A stretch of DNA of 64,000 nucleotides from Odiellus spinosus (GCA_963920705.1 OY987225.1:4218334-4282333), one strand, 5' to 3'; shown: positions 21,174 to 32,951, counted from the stretch's first letter. The notes: a model not told the origin generated them from the letters alone. A program made the numbers and translations.

Positions 21174-22212
21174 TCTTAAGATAATTGGTTGGCATTCCTT
21201 TCAAAGGCAGCTGCCATCCTCGTCTGCGCCGCAGTGAATTCCACAAAGGAAGTGGCCATTGTTTCGACGGAAGTTGCGATTCGTGCGAAGCTGTTACTAA
21301 TTGCCCCCAACTCCAAATTAGTTTGAGCTTGCGCCTCCGCCAATGACTCCGCCGCTCTCTCATAGGGTGTCCGCTTGCTTCTACACTTGTTTTTTTTTCT
21401 CTCCTCATTTACTTCTAAAAATTACTAATAATAAATAGCTGTTTCTATTAAAAATATATAGCAATATTAAAAATTACTTCTTGCAGCATTAAGGACCGAA
21501 TTCGACACCTCGCCATTCAATTCATCACCGCTAAAACGTCATCAATAATTGGTTTGGACTTCTTCGGCTGCGGTGGTGGCGTTTGGGTTGGAACGTCCGT
21601 CGTAACTTCGGTTAGAACCTCAAATTCTTCATTTAAAGCCAAAAAAGTTGAAGAAGGTGCGGCGGAAGGCAAGAAGGTCGATGCCAAGGTAGAGGCAGTG
21701 GAAGGCAAAAACGTTGAAGTAGATGGCATAGAAGGCAAATTGGAGATTGGTGCCTTTGGTCTGAAGAGTTGGCCAAACCCAGCCTCTTCCACACTCTCAA
21801 CTCCGGTTACGCTACCTTTACCGCAAATGGAAAGAAGCCGTTCTTCTAAATCGGTTAAAGGTTCAGTTGGTGGCCCTCAGCCAGTCTTAGCCTTAAACGT
21901 TTTAGAAGCTTTCGCTCGAGCGTTCGATTTCCACGAAGAGAAAGACTAGAAAAGAAAATAGATCAATTAACTGTTATAAAGTTTTTGTGTACCACTTACT
22001 TTCTTCCACTTTTCAACGGATTTGGCGGGTCCCATTCCGCAACTGTTGAGGAGGGCTGTTAATTCCAGCCATAATTGATCATATTTCGCCTTAATAAAGT
22101 TAATATTGGATTTCATATGGACAAATTCTATATTTGATTCCAAAAATTCGACGTAAATCAATTGTTGCTTTGCCGATACTTTAGCACCACCCATTGTATA
22201 ATTAAAATTCAA
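21174..22212 (-). pseudogene. PIF/Harbinger Myb/SANT-like accessory protein, broken
   Basis: Exon 1 (22,203-about 22,003) encodes VSAKQQLIYVEFLESNIEF, YDQLWLELTALLNSCGMGP and KSVEKWKK, the Myb/SANT-like DNA-binding domain of Harbinger ORF2 proteins. It ends at GAAA|GTAAGT. Exon 2 begins after TTTTCTAG with SFSSWKSNARAKASKTFKAK, the expected continuation. A TGA then stands where Trp or Arg is likely (near 21,880), and the frame runs on through a Ser/Thr/Pro-rich linker to 21,517. A third open piece (21,392-21,186) encodes TPYERAAESLAEAQAQTNLE and a coiled C-terminus ending NANQLS, typical of the family. In living elements this protein brings the transposase to the ends. One stop makes this copy inactive. 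Confidence 0.75.
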
Positions 22213-22757
22213 TAAAATATATTGAAAGAGTCAAATACAAATTAATATTTAAGGCTAATATTTGAAAATACTTGGAAGAACGAAACACGAGGAAACACGA
22301 GGACGAGGTAAAGAAAAAGAAAGGATTTATTTCAAAATCCGAAATACAATAAAAATAAAAGAATGAAAATAATTCTTCGATATTTTTTTCCCCATTCGTG
22401 GAAAAAAAAACCCGAAAAAGAATCACCCTTTCAAAATTTCGCGCTACAAAATGACCAAAGAAGAAGAAGGGGCGGAGAAATATTACCGCGTGAACAGTCA
22501 CGTGAGGCAAAAATACTTCGTCATTTTGTCGGAAATGACGTACATGTGGTTTGGCAAATGGATTTCGAACTTTCCAAATCACCATTTGGATTTGGGCTAT
22601 AGAATGCGTTTTTTTGTACCCAACCCAAATGAAGGCAATCCAAACCCTCCGTGGTTTGGAATCTTCGAAATGGTTTGGATTTTTAGAGAATTAAGTCCCA
22701 GGAAACAAATTATGATCCTAGAATGATGGCGTTAGAAAAATAGGCCGCTCGAAGTGT

Positions 22758-23205
22758 ATGTTCTTACTACTTATGCCGTCCAAAACATCCGTATCAGACT
22801 CTAGTTTGCCATCTCAAAAAACCGTGCCAGTCTCTAGTTTGCCGTCTCAAACAATTGTGCCAGTTTCTAGTTTGCCATCTCAAACTACTGTACCAGCATT
22901 GAAACCAATCAAACAACGACCAATACATCATGGAACTGGATGATGATATAGAAATTGATGAAGACATATTAATTGCAACTGAAACCAAGTCTTGGCCGAA
23001 AGTCAGGCGTCTCAACTAACTCAATCATCAGAGGATATTCAGTTTTCGCAACATGTCATGTTTACCCTAGAAATCGAGCCGTCGCAAGAAAATCAATCAT
23101 CGCAGGATATTTTATCTTCAAAACTTCAGTTGGAGCCAGATATTTTGTCTACCCAGCAAATGCAGTCGTCGTAAAAAATCCAGTCTTCGCAAATTTGATT
23201 CAATA
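22758..23205 (+). repeat. 33-bp coding minisatellite (SLPSQ) followed by SQ-rich frames
   Basis: From 22,797 to 22,892 three units encode SSLPSQ(K/T)(T/I)VPV. A second frame (22,992-23,174) is rich in Ser-Gln pairs (SQASQLTQSSED, SQENQSSQDIL). Both look like parts of a low-complexity protein separated by a frame change near 22,940-22,990. No domain is seen, and function cannot be inferred. Confidence 0.35.
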
Positions 23206-24096
23206 ATATTTAATGGCAATTGAATGCCATTTTCATGGAAAAATAAAAAATAAAATCGTATTATGTTTATATTTTCAAGACTATGAATTTGAATGACAAT
23301 CTCACACTGAATTAAATTAGGTGAGGGTAGATTAGGTGGGGTACGAAAACAGGTAATATTTTGCTTTCCCCGTTTTATTACTTCGTAACTCTGAAACTTT
23401 TATAAGAATTTATTACTCGTGTTTAATAATAATATTAATATTGGAAAAAGTGTCTGGGACTATCGTTTTAGATTATATTTTGTTTAATTAATCTTTTTTT
23501 TTGTGTTAACGGTGAAAGTGTAAGTTGTTAGATTAGCTCAGGTTAATTAAGGAATTCCACAGAAACTGTTACAAAGTTATGAAACCTACTTCGACTGCTG
23601 TACGGCTCATTCCAAATTAACATTTAAAAATCACAATTTGTGTAAAAAGCACTACCCTCTTCACATAATCTTCGATTCGCACGGGGGGGGGGGGGTGACC
23701 TAGGCTTTTTACAAACATTGTGGCAATAAATGCTCCCTGCTTAATGTTCTTGGAAAATCTTCGGGTGCCACTTAAAAGAAAAATTAGCCGCTATTACAAA
23801 AACAACGATGAACGGAACAAAAGCGTTCTGCAAAGCTATGATGTAAACATGGCGACAGAGATAACCGATTAGAGTTTTCTTCAATCCGGTTTTTTTTCAT
23901 GGTGAGCTTTATTGAACGCAGTCCTAATTCGACTTATCAGGCTAAAAAAGATAAAACCATGGAGCTTCTAATACAGGGAGTGGTAACTCGGAGTCCCTCC
24001 CTAGACAAAAACCGTACCAAAAGTTCTGCGCATAGAAGTTTTGCCTCCCGCGCATACCGAGCCCATGTAAACAATCTCTGACGTCATATCTCGCAG
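23206..24096. other. Non-coding spacer with poly-G run
   Basis: AT-rich, with an uninterrupted G run at about 23,684-23,695. A short frame (23,899-24,081) has no recognisable content. Nothing else is supported. Confidence 0.4.
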
Positions 24097-24489
24097 TTGT
24101 CGACGGAAATGACGTCTGCTTTCCAAGGCTTAGATCTTTTTATTACAACCATTCAGAACCATTCTAGTGTAGTTTGTGATGTCCCACATATGTACCTAGT
24201 CAAACAGATTAAGATAAGTTTCAATATTAGAAGGCTCGATGAAACCAAACTATCATGGTCCGAAGGAATAAACTTTTTTAACGAGTGTACCATTAAAGAT
24301 GTAGCCGATTATAATTCCAGTATTTCTAAAATTACAACAAAAGATGATACGATTGAGTCTTTGGCTTCACATTTGTCCTTAAATCCAGCATTTAACGGAC
24401 TTACAAACGGGACATTTATTACTATTCCGCAGAAATTCTCAGGAGATTTTCGGAAGAACTTCGAAACTATAAAGGAAAGGAATTTCTAG
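24097..24489 (+). CDS. Hypothetical protein, 130 codons
   Basis: A clean frame encodes LFITTIQNHSSVVCDVPHMY, LDETKLSWSEGINFFNECTI and FITIPQKFSGDFRKNFETIK. Composition is protein-like, with regular hydrophobic spacing, but I recognise no family. It is followed within 100 bp by an inverted-repeat-rich region (24,590-24,800) that may be a separate MITE. Confidence 0.3.
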   Translation: MSTEMTSAFQGLDLFITTIQNHSSVVCDVPHMYLVKQIKISFNIRRLDETKLSWSEGINFFNECTIKDVADYNSSISKITTKDDTIESLASHLSLNPAFNGLTNGTFITIPQKFSGDFRKNFETIKERNF

Positions 24490-24589
24490 CCAATGAGGCA
24501 ATTTTACACTTGAAAGTACAAATCCCCAGAAACCAAACCAGAGTTTCTCTAAAATGACAAAAAGTGAGGAGATTCTCTATCACGTGGCA

Positions 24590-24840
24590 CACTCTAAGAA
24601 AATGGAGTGTTCAAACAGTGTAAAAAGGGTGTTAATTTTAAAAACACCTTTTTTACACCCTAAAAACGCCTCTAAGAGTGTACAGGTTGGCTTAATTTAT
24701 TTTATGGAAATCCTTCTTTTTCCAACACCTTTTTCACACCCTAAAAACGCCTTTCACTCCTTAAAACGCCTCAAACAGTGTACAACCCAGGTTAGCTTGG
24801 ATATTTTTTATGAAAATCATGATTTAATATATACTTAAAA
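24590..24840. repeat. Short imperfect hairpins (GTGTAAAAAGGGTGT type)
   Basis: GTGTAAAAAGGGTGTTAATT at about 24,619 faces AACACCTTTTTTACACCC around 24,640-24,660. Related pieces (TTTTTCACACCCTAAAAACG) recur to 24,790. The structure resembles a decayed foldback MITE. Boundaries are unclear. Confidence 0.4.
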
Positions 24841-25097
24841 TTACCCTATTTTTACTTAAAATATAATCAAGGTTATTTTCAACACCATATCAAGAGATAT
24901 GTTAATTAAATAAAAATAAAAAAATTAACTTAAAAAAGAATATCAAACTTTATTTGTTGTGCTTGAATTAAGTTTTGAATACTTCAAAATGTGTTTTAAA
25001 TATTTAAGTATAAATTATGAGCATTCTTACTATACTCTTGAAACATATGAAAGAACTCGAAAATTACACAATTTTTTTACAAGTATTATAACATTCC

Positions 25098-27546
25098 CTA
25101 ATAATAACTGCATCTGGGATTAACATAGAATTTGCCAGCGATATTGTATTTATCAAGCAAGTGATAGTGCAATTCTTTCCCGGGTTTAAACAATGCCCAA
25201 TGGTTAGATTCTGTTCCCATCTCATAAGAATGCAGTCTAGAATCAAAAGTTTTGGTTTTGAAAACTAAGCCACAAACAAAGATCTGAGATTTAATAACAA
25301 ATAAATATGTAATCTCAACAAATAACAAGTATGACTTGTTTGATTCTATTAAAATTAGTGATTTTCTAGAGTAGGAAACGTTGTCATAAACAGCAGAATT
25401 AACGGCATAAAAACTGTCATTTTCTGGGAATTTGTCTCTTAGCAAATTTTGAAGTGTACGGGGAAATACATTTATTTTTAATAAGTTTCCATTACTAGTT
25501 TTCTGGATGCCATTAACTTTAGATCCTAATGAATTATAGCATTCGAACATTTGGTGTCTGACTGATAATGTTTTTGTTATGTTTTTGAAATTTTTACTAT
25601 TGTCCGCTATAACCTTGAAAAATGCATGTTTGGCTTCAAATCTCATGCAAGATATTGGAAAAAGTGGCCCGAATTTTCTAATAAAATTTGGGTAGTGAAT
25701 CAAATAGTGAAATTTTGGTGTTAGACTACATGCACCATATTCTTCCACAACCATTCCAAGAAAATCTGCTATGAGTACTTCTAATTCGTCTAGTTTATGT
25801 AAGGGAATTTTTTCAGCAAATAAAATATCGCAAACTTCACGTAATTTTAAATAATTTTTCAAATCTGCATTGCATAAATTAACAAGTTCTTGAAACATAA
25901 ATGGAAAAAGTCTAAACAAACAAAATATCTCACTTGCTGACCCCTTTAAGTTACCCTTCCCAATAATGGCATTTCTAATTTGAGTTTGGGGCTTGTTTTT
26001 CTCAGTTTTCCCATATGGAAACTTATCAACAATTTTGTTTATTTCTTCTAAAGTTACAGCATTTTGAGATATAAATCTACTCAAAAGTTGTTTTAATAAG
26101 AAAGGAATAACCCCTTCTAATAAATCATGCATGATATCTGGCACTAACTGTTGGGTTAAATCAAAGTAGGATAAATCCATCAAAGGACTTTGGTTTTTAA
26201 CACCATACAAAGACGATTCTTTTGGGTTTTTCTTAACAAATGACAACTGATATTTATGTCTTTCTAAAGACCTCAAAACCACGTCCTTTTCCATTTTTCT
26301 AAGAGCTATTTCTGAACAATCCGTCATGCAAAATCTGCATATTCTACCCGAGCCAAAATAGGGGACAAAACCTCCAATTTTATGTTGGCCAAGGTTGTCT
26401 CCGCTAATAATTGAAGCGTACCCCTTTAAATTAATCCCTAGTAACTCTAGGTATATTCCATCTGTCGCCAAAATATTCAATTCATGGAGAAGAGGTTTAA
26501 GATATTCTGTCCACCCATATTTTTCGATATCATTTGATTTTGCGAGAGAAATTAAGTGGATATCTTCTAATTTAGAGCGGTACTTGTATTTTCTATTTAA
26601 AATAGAAAGATAACAGCTCAAAGTTTTGTGTACTCCTCGTTTGGATCCTAATGGGTTAACGACCTCGAACTCATCCCAATATATTTGCAGGTGTATGGTT
26701 TTAGGAACGTTTCTATTCGGAAATTCTAAATCTCCATCATTAGTTTGGTGTAATTTCTTGCAAAATGAACCATTTAAAAAATGAGAAAGATATTGCTCAT
26801 CTAATTCGTTATCAACGTTTTCATGGTAAGAAAATTCGTCAACTTCCTTGTAAATATTGGCAATAGTACGCAACAAAGGTACATAATGAAAATGGTGCTT
26901 TTCTTCAGATTCAGCAGATTGAGCAAATGTTACTTGCGTTGGTTCTACCATTCCCATTTCCGTTACACAAACTCTTTTAACTTTGTGGATGGAATTTAAA
27001 GAATCAAACACTGCACTCATAGACTCAATGTCATTGAAAATCCTTTCTTTAAGTTCATTTTCATGTAAATTATCATCTTTGTTAAAACATTTTTGGGCTT
27101 GAGCGGTTAACAGATCTTTACATAAACTAAGCAAGTCGTTGGTTAAGTCTTGAATGACAGAATGTCCCAACCTATGTTGCTCACTGTATTTAAGTAAAAT
27201 TAACAAGATTGAATTTTTCAAATCAAAGGGACGAGTAAATGTTTCCTGTTCTTCTTGATCCATAAAGTCATCAAATCCGTCACCTCTCTCGCTATGATCA
27301 TGAGGATAGTTATCATCATCGTTAGATTCATTGTTTTCCAGAAAAGCCGTCGGGTGTTTTTTTTAAATGTCGCCGATAGTACAATATTTTTTTGTAAGTC
27401 CGGCCACAGGAACCGATGCCACATTTAACCCGAAAATGTGCCTCTTTTTCATGTTTGAAACCAATATGACTTAATAGCAAAGATAGTTTTTTTGTAAAAA
27501 ACGTACATTTATCACAACTAAAAAGATTTAAACTTTTATCACCCAT
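25098..27546 (-). pseudogene. CMC/EnSpm-like transposase, nearly intact, one homopolymer frameshift
   Basis: A 5' segment (27,546-27,365) encodes two C2H2-like fingers (CDKCTFFTKKLSLLLSHIGF..H and CGIGSCGRTYKK...H). The frame then breaks at an 8-A run (27,356-27,363 on the plus strand as T8) and resumes in the next frame as an acidic linker leading into a 721-codon frame. That frame contains NPLGSKRGVHKTLSCYL, SGDNLGQHKIGGF (about residue 289), a zinc pair CRFC (about 310), VPDIMHDLLEGVI (about 376) and ISCMRFEAKHAFFK (about 543). This layout is common in a widespread animal transposon family that I associate with CMC/EnSpm. Asp 289, Asp 377 and Glu 543 are plausible catalytic residues (inference). 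Removing one base would restore the frame, so it may be young. Confidence 0.65.
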
Positions 27547-27644
27547 TCTTGGGCAAAATCTAATTAAATACGTTCAGCATATTACGAGTTACTATTTTGG
27601 ATTCAAGAGAGCAGACGACACTCAAATTACAATTTCGGGAGAAA

Positions 27645-28031
27645 CAGTGGCGGCGGACGGTTCTAATTTGGGGGGGGGGGGCATTCGTTAAAGAACTTGG
27701 AAACAAGTTGCTCAAGACTAATATACCTGATACCACGCTGAGTGAAGATTATTGTTGGAAATTAAAAACGTCGCCTAGTTTATGAATTGAAGAATAATGT
27801 GCCTTTTTTTTTTTTCTTGCTAAAGTTCAGCCTGGTAAGGTATTGTAAGATAACTCCAAACAGGTTGATATTATAGACTGATTTTTCTTATAATTCATTG
27901 AAACCAATTATATTCTGAGAATAATCAGAATATTGACTGAGCAATTTGGGGAGGGACACGTATATTGGTTGTCCCCACCTGGTTTAATTGAGGGGGGGAG
28001 GACAATGTCCCCACCCGTTCCGCCGCCACTG
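27645..28031. mobile_element. hAT-type MITE with 8-bp target duplication
   Basis: The element starts CAGTGGCGGCGGACGG and ends CCCGTTCCGCCGCCACTG, near-perfect terminal inverted repeats of hAT type (CA..TG ends). The 8 bases before it (27,637-27,644, GGGAGAAA) are identical to the 8 bases after it (28,032-28,039). The 387-bp interior is non-coding, with a G run at 27,669-27,680. Perfect target copies imply a fairly recent insertion. Confidence 0.85.
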
Positions 28032-28150
28032 GGGAGAAAGGGTAAACAGAATAACCACTCCTCTAAAGTTTCTAGCTACGAGTTCCAAGGTTAAACAAAA
28101 CCAACAGAGAGGAGGAGGGAGTCAAGCCGAATTCCTCTCTAGCGAACGAG

Positions 28151-28222
28151 CGTTTTACCTTGGACTGCTGTCAAGCGGGGGCTCTATGGAGAAATAGTAC
28201 GGCAGCAGTCAAAGGTAAAACG
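28151..28222. repeat. Hairpin, 20-bp arms
   Basis: CGTTTTACCTTGGACTGCTG (28,151-28,170) pairs with CAGCAGTCAAAGGTAAAACG (28,203-28,222), 19 of 20 positions, around a 32-nt G-rich loop. It could be a fold of a decayed MITE or a structured RNA. Confidence 0.5.
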
Positions 28223-28701
28223 CGCGTCGACTATAGCCACTTTGGTTCCCTCTCCTTCAAGAAAAAAGATTCCTGAAAATTCCCTAGCGCGGGACGCTAA
28301 ACAATAGTCACCCCCTGTAGGGGTCGGACACCAAAGACGCTACACAAAGTAGATCTGAGCGATAATGTTCGAAATTTGTTAAAAGATTCCCCCTGGCCGT
28401 GAATTCAAAAACCCAAAAAAATGTATAAGATAAACAGGGAAGAGAGAGAATGGGAGGGGGATTTTCGCGTATAGTGCTGCTCCTTTTTCCATATATCGAC
28501 ACGCCAGTCTATATAACCTAGAGTAGCATACTATAGTCTTTGTGAACACGTGTGGAAAAGAGAAAGTTTTTTTTTCTCCAGTTGTTAGGGTAGGTCATTA
28601 CTATGTAACAGGGCTTTGGGCTAGAAAAAATTAAAAATGAATTATTTTATTCGATTTTATGATTTAATTTATCTTACGTAAGTGTAACTATTATTTCTCG
28701 G

Positions 28702-30340
28702 TTGTTAATAATGTCAAAGCAATTGATCCAAGTAGTGCTTTGTAAGGTCTCTTACGATTTGAAACCCAAAAAAGCTTACAAAAAGGTTAAACGGGAAACT
28801 TTAAAGAGATCTACTTTGAAAACATCGAATGAGAAAGAGGTTGCGGCAACTTATGAAGATAATGAAGACATTTTAGCCAGAAATAGGAAGCAAGCTGAAA
28901 ATTTCAAATACAATATTGACAAAAAAAATAGTAATGATCCAAGATTGAACACGATTTTTTTGAAAAATGGACCGTTACAAAACGTTATAAGGTCAATTTC
29001 TATATGTGATCCTGTTTACGTAATGTGGGGCGCACCCAAAGCAGTAACGCTGGCAGTAAATATATTAAAGGATTCTTTCAAAGATGCAACGCTCGAACAG
29101 CTTATTTCGTATGACACGACGTATGATATGGGAAACTTCTATATTTCTGCCATAGTAATGCGAAATACACACATCAAGGGGGACCCAGTTTTCCCTCTTT
29201 TTTATGTATTACACGAAAAACGTTTTAAAGAGGTTCATACAATTTTCTGGAAGTATGTGGCCAATTTAATTGAATTTGAACAATGGGGGAAAAATTGTCC
29301 TATTGTCACTGACCGAGAAAAAGGTCTGATCGCAGGAATTTCGAAAAGTTGCCACCAAGCAACCACAAAAGTGTTAAAATAAAGAACTGAGATAAAAGGA
29401 AAGATCCGACTGAGGTGGAGAGAGACGAAGAATCCATGAGAAGGAAAGATGATGATAGAAGAGACTTAAAAACCAATACAAAACCACATTCACCGAAACA
29501 TTGATTTTTTCTTGAAGAAAGCTGGTGCAAAATCAAAAGATAAACTGGCATATAAGGAATTTATCCGTGATATTAAGGCTAGAACAGAAGAAGAATTTGA
29601 AAATCCATACGACCTTTTTTCAAAATCGTGGTCGCAAGAATTTCTCAAATACGTAAATGAAAACATTAAAAACGACTTGAAAGAAGGTGCCATAGTGGCA
29701 AAAACCTGTCAATTTGCCGCGTTCCAAAATAAAATGCCGACAAATAATTTGTCCGAAGCATTTAATAGCCAATTGAAATCTGAAATTGGTAATAAAGAAC
29801 AGAATGAAGATTATCTTATTCTTTTGTTGCATCAGATGCAAATAGATTATATACTAGAATTTAATAGCTGTTACCGAGGGTGTGGCGATTATCATTTAAA
29901 AAGCTCGCTTTGTGGGATTGGTTTGATAATTCCGATCAATAAAGTTCAGTTAAAAAGCGTTGAAGATGTCCGTCGCACAATTCTAGAAGAGCATTCCGAA
30001 AAGACTATTTCCAACACGAAATTGTGTTTGGCTTCTTTGTGTGTTGAAAACAAATATATATCTTTCGAACCAAAAAATCAAGTGTACATTGCGAAAGAAC
30101 CATTTGAAGAGGTCGCTAGTCAAAGTTTTCATTTAAGTCAAGAGATGAAGTGCACTTGCGATGTTGACAACTGCTATCACGTTTTAGCAGTCGTGAAATT
30201 GATGTTCCCAGAAACGTCTAGCCACCAAAAATCTGCCATGAATAATCTCACTAAGTTGCTAAAGGGAAACACAAAAAGTGGACGAAAAAAACCCAGACCA
30301 GTTGATTTTGACTACACTTGTACTGATGCTACAGATTCTA
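28702..30340 (+). pseudogene. MULE-type (Mutator-like) transposase with SWIM zinc finger, broken
   Basis: The first frame (28,702-29,382) holds the MULE catalytic start: ISYDTTYDMGNFYIS with a candidate first Asp, and CPIVTDREKGLIAGI with the second. It stops at 29,382. About 130 bp of degraded sequence follows, then an open frame from 29,512 (TTG start) that includes MPTNNLSEAFNSQL, where the acidic residue is placed like the family's third catalytic position. It ends in a SWIM-type finger: MKCTCDVDNCYHVLAVV (C-x-C-x4-C-x-H). After the finger come basic residues, and similarity ends near 30,340. The long frame runs past an acceptor into the next gene at 30,447. One stop and a scrambled segment make it inactive. 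Confidence 0.8.
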
Positions 30341-30446
30341 TAAACGCAATGAACAAAACCATACTACACTCAACTATTACACTTATGGTAATAGTAATGT
30401 GTGTTTGTGTGTATGTGCGTTATATTGAAATTCTGTATTTTAATAG

Positions 30447-30878
30447 GGAATTCGATACTCCGGCTTCCCCCACGCCTGACTATACCGTCGCTTTCTTTGG
30501 TGGTCAGGCGGGGTTAGGGGGTCATCCTCAAGTTAATCAAGCCCAAGAGATTGAGCAACCCCCAGTGGTTGCTCAAGCACAAGTTGATCAACCTCGAACG
30601 GTTTGGATTCCTGAAGATGCACCCCAATATTATATTTCTAAAATTCAAAGGGAACAACATCGTACATTGTAAGTCAGAATATAGTCTACACCTTTTTTTA
30701 CTATACTAAAACAGTTTATTTTGATAGCTATATATATGCGCTACCTTGCCTTATCTGCGGAAGATTAGAACCTGTATATATTACTGAGCCATTGCCTTAT
30801 TCAGGTACTTTTAAATGTAATAATAATTTATTATCTTTATGTCAATGCCCTTACTGGATTTTGTGGATTCGTGTGTGA
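30447..30878 (+). CDS. Small Cys-rich protein, two exons (Cys-rich family member 1)
   Basis: Exon 1 (30,447-30,668) follows TTTTAATAG and encodes a Pro/Gln-rich segment (VAQAQVDQPRTVWIPEDAPQ). It ends before GTAAGT. The 59-nt intron ends TTTTGATAG, and exon 2 (30,728-30,878) continues in frame: ALPCLICGRLEPVYITEP, then GTFKCNNNLLSLCQC, then the stop TGA. The C-x2-C pair followed some 20 residues later by aromatic-x-Cys matches the pattern seen at 32.7, 59.8, 61.3 and 62.7 kb, though this copy is the most divergent. The start codon is not identified because exon 1 is open upstream into intronic sequence. Zinc binding is likely from the pattern; function is unknown. Confidence 0.45.
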
Positions 30879-31161
30879 AGCGTCAAATACTTATGCTATC
30901 AAAATTATTTAAATGTTTTATTAAATTTAGCTTATTTTACATTTATATTTTAAACCCTTGCGAACTTCCGAAGAAGGGTTGGCGTCTTAAAGGGATACCG
31001 AAGAGGAAAATCAAGTGATGTTTTATCGATTCTTTATCTAAAACTAGGGGCCTGTTTGCGTATTAAAACACTTGGGGAATATCTCTGAACTTTAAAAAAA
31101 AAAAGCAAAATAGGTAACGATTTTACCCTCAAATTCAAAACAGCGGCCATCGACCAAGATT

Positions 31162-31402
31162 AAGCAATAGTAAAGCTAGGTTTAACATCGCGTATCGCTC
31201 CGCGTTAGTCGTTACTCCATTGTTTACTATCTGTCGAATCAGCCACGTAGTGCTATTCCACGGGATTTGATTTTTTGAGAGTAACTTATATACTTTCAGA
31301 TTTATTTTCTAATAAAACTTCCAGATATGGCGCAGCCTTGGAATTTCCGTGAGATACGAAGAAGATTTCAAGCTTTCTGTTAAACTTAGCTTTACTGTTG
31401 CT
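31162..31402. mobile_element. Foldback MITE-like segment
   Basis: AGCAATAGTAAAGCTAGG (31,162-31,179) is mirrored at 31,385-31,402 within 24-bp arms (22 of 24 match). The interior (31,245-31,330) resembles the arms of the MITE at 47.2 kb (GATTTGATTTTTTGAGAG, CAGATTTATTTTCTAA). Confidence 0.5.
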
Positions 31403-31720
31403 TACTTTACCAGTCCTGACCATTTATTTAAATAAAATAGAGTTTCATTCTAATCATAAGCCTATTAATTCTTCACCCGTAAGTTTGAGTTCCCCATAGA
31501 ACCCTTCGTATTCCTCTCTATACAGGAGAGAGAGATACTCCTAAGCAGAAGTCTCCTACTACGTAAATCGGTAAATAGTTTGATTTTTTTCTAGCCTTAT
31601 AACGCGTACGATAATTTCAGGGCAAATTCGATAGGTTCTAATCCTTCTTAAGACCGTTTATATATTGGAAAGTCGGTTTAAATCGTAACGTCGCGAAGTA
31701 ACGCAATACGAAGAAAGAAG

Positions 31721-32200
31721 TTAATTCTGTCTCCAGCCAAACATCAAGGGTATCGTTAAAAGCTTAGATGCATTCGAATCGATTTTAGAGTACTTGAGAA
31801 ATTTCCCCCTAAAACAGCTATGACACGAAAGATGCCTCTCTCTTAGCCAGATGATTATTTGTAATAACGCCATTAATTTGGCGATGTTCATTAAATAACC
31901 GTTACATCCTCTGGATTTGTTTAAAGTCTTGTTTTTAATTATTAACGTCGACCGTAATTCGTAGAGAATCTTTATCAATGCCGTGTTGATAACTCCTACA
32001 GCGGTTTTAGAATGACATATATACCCGAGTATATAAGAGGCTTCGTGGAAATTTTGGCATTTATGATTGATGCCTAAAGAACATTCGGTTTGTAATATAT
32101 ACCGACCGCAATCTCGACTATCGATAAATTCGAACATCGTGAAACTAGGGCTAACTTGAATACGTAATCCAATAGTTATACCAGTTTGATTTTTTATCAT
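31721..32200 (-). CDS. Hypothetical protein, 159 codons
   Basis: An open frame from an ATG at 32,200 encodes SPSFTMFEFIDSRDCGRYIL, FHEASYILGYICHSKTAVGV and LSCHSCFRGKF. It has nine Cys, a C-terminal Cys pair (C-x2-C) and scattered hydrophobic helices. I recognise no family. A TATATAAGAGG box-like string occurs within it (about 32,026-32,036), so part of it may overlap regulatory sequence. It lies just downstream, on the same strand, of a Cys-rich family gene and could be part of the same cluster. Confidence 0.35.
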   Translation of the reverse strand: MIKNQTGITIGLRIQVSPSFTMFEFIDSRDCGRYILQTECSLGINHKCQNFHEASYILGYICHSKTAVGVINTALIKILYELRSTLIIKNKTLNKSRGCNGYLMNIAKLMALLQIIIWLRERHLSCHSCFRGKFLKYSKIDSNASKLLTIPLMFGWRQN

Positions 32201-32576
32201 TTCGTTGCATACAAAAACGCGTATTACATGTTTTAAATATTCCGATTCAGTTTCCGCATTATTGTTTTATAACTTCAACTAGCGCTAAGGTTCCTAACCT
32301 CGGCACTTTAGAAGTTAAATTTTCCACGAGGCAGGTTTTACAGCCGTTATGGTACGAAAAGTAGGCCGGCATATACAAATGGTAGTAATTCTGAAGAAAA
32401 TCCATTTGTCCATAGTCCACTTCAAACAGATCCATCTTTTAATCTTTTAGATAACGACAACAGCATTCTTGATTTTATTCTTTATCGAAGAAAATGCACG
32501 GACTTCTATAGCGGTTTTCGTGCGAAGAATACGTATCGCAATTGATACAAAAGCGCGAGGCGGGGAGTAGGTTAAG

Positions 32577-32774
32577 TTAGCTCGATGGTATTGTAAGGTT
32601 AAGAACGCAACCTCTCTGAATGTATATAGCGTGTTTATAGCTCAGACAGTCCTTGTTAATGCAGTAGTGAATAGAGCCACCGCTTATTGGTAATGAAACT
32701 TCGCACACGTCCGAGCACCAGAAACACGGAACCACTTGACGCGGTCGAATCTCCGTCTCCCCGTCCCGGATCAA
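32577..32774 (-). CDS. Cys-rich zinc-ribbon-like small protein (family member 2)
   Basis: The frame encodes VVPCFWCSDVCEVSLPISG, then SIHYCINKDCLSYKHAIYIQ, then RGCVLNLTIPSS and a stop. The pattern C-x2-C, about 18 residues, His-aromatic-Cys-x4-Cys, then a basic beta-like YIQR.CVL tail is shared with the genes at 59.8, 61.3 and 62.7 kb. There is no ATG near the start. A TTCAG acceptor on this strand just before the open part (about 32,785) suggests that this is a second exon. The upstream exon has not been found with confidence. Four Cys and one His point to one zinc site. Location inside the 44.9-kb structure contrasts with the other close relatives outside it. Confidence 0.5.
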   Translation of the reverse strand: MIRDGETEIRPRQVVPCFWCSDVCEVSLPISGGSIHYCINKDCLSYKHAIYIQRGCVLNLTIPSS

Positions 32775-32951
32775 GCGTCTGAACTGTTACCTTGTAAAAG
32801 CTGAAAAAAATTATGTCAGACAACCCCTACAAAACAAAAATACACTGACCCCGAAATAACAACGTGCTGTTTACTACTATCCCGGAAAAGAAAACAGTCT
32901 GTACCCTGAGGGTTTTTTCTAAGCGGATAGCGACCTCGCGGTACTTTGGAG

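Noticed and set aside
22202-22602. Overlapping frames on both strands after the Myb gene
   Set aside because: Low complexity; this is probably the Harbinger 5' leader. No domain was seen.
23684-23695. G-run as a G-quadruplex element
   Set aside because: A single uninterrupted G run; not enough to claim function.
24554-24838. 94-codon frame
   Set aside because: It follows the inverted repeats of a MITE-like region.
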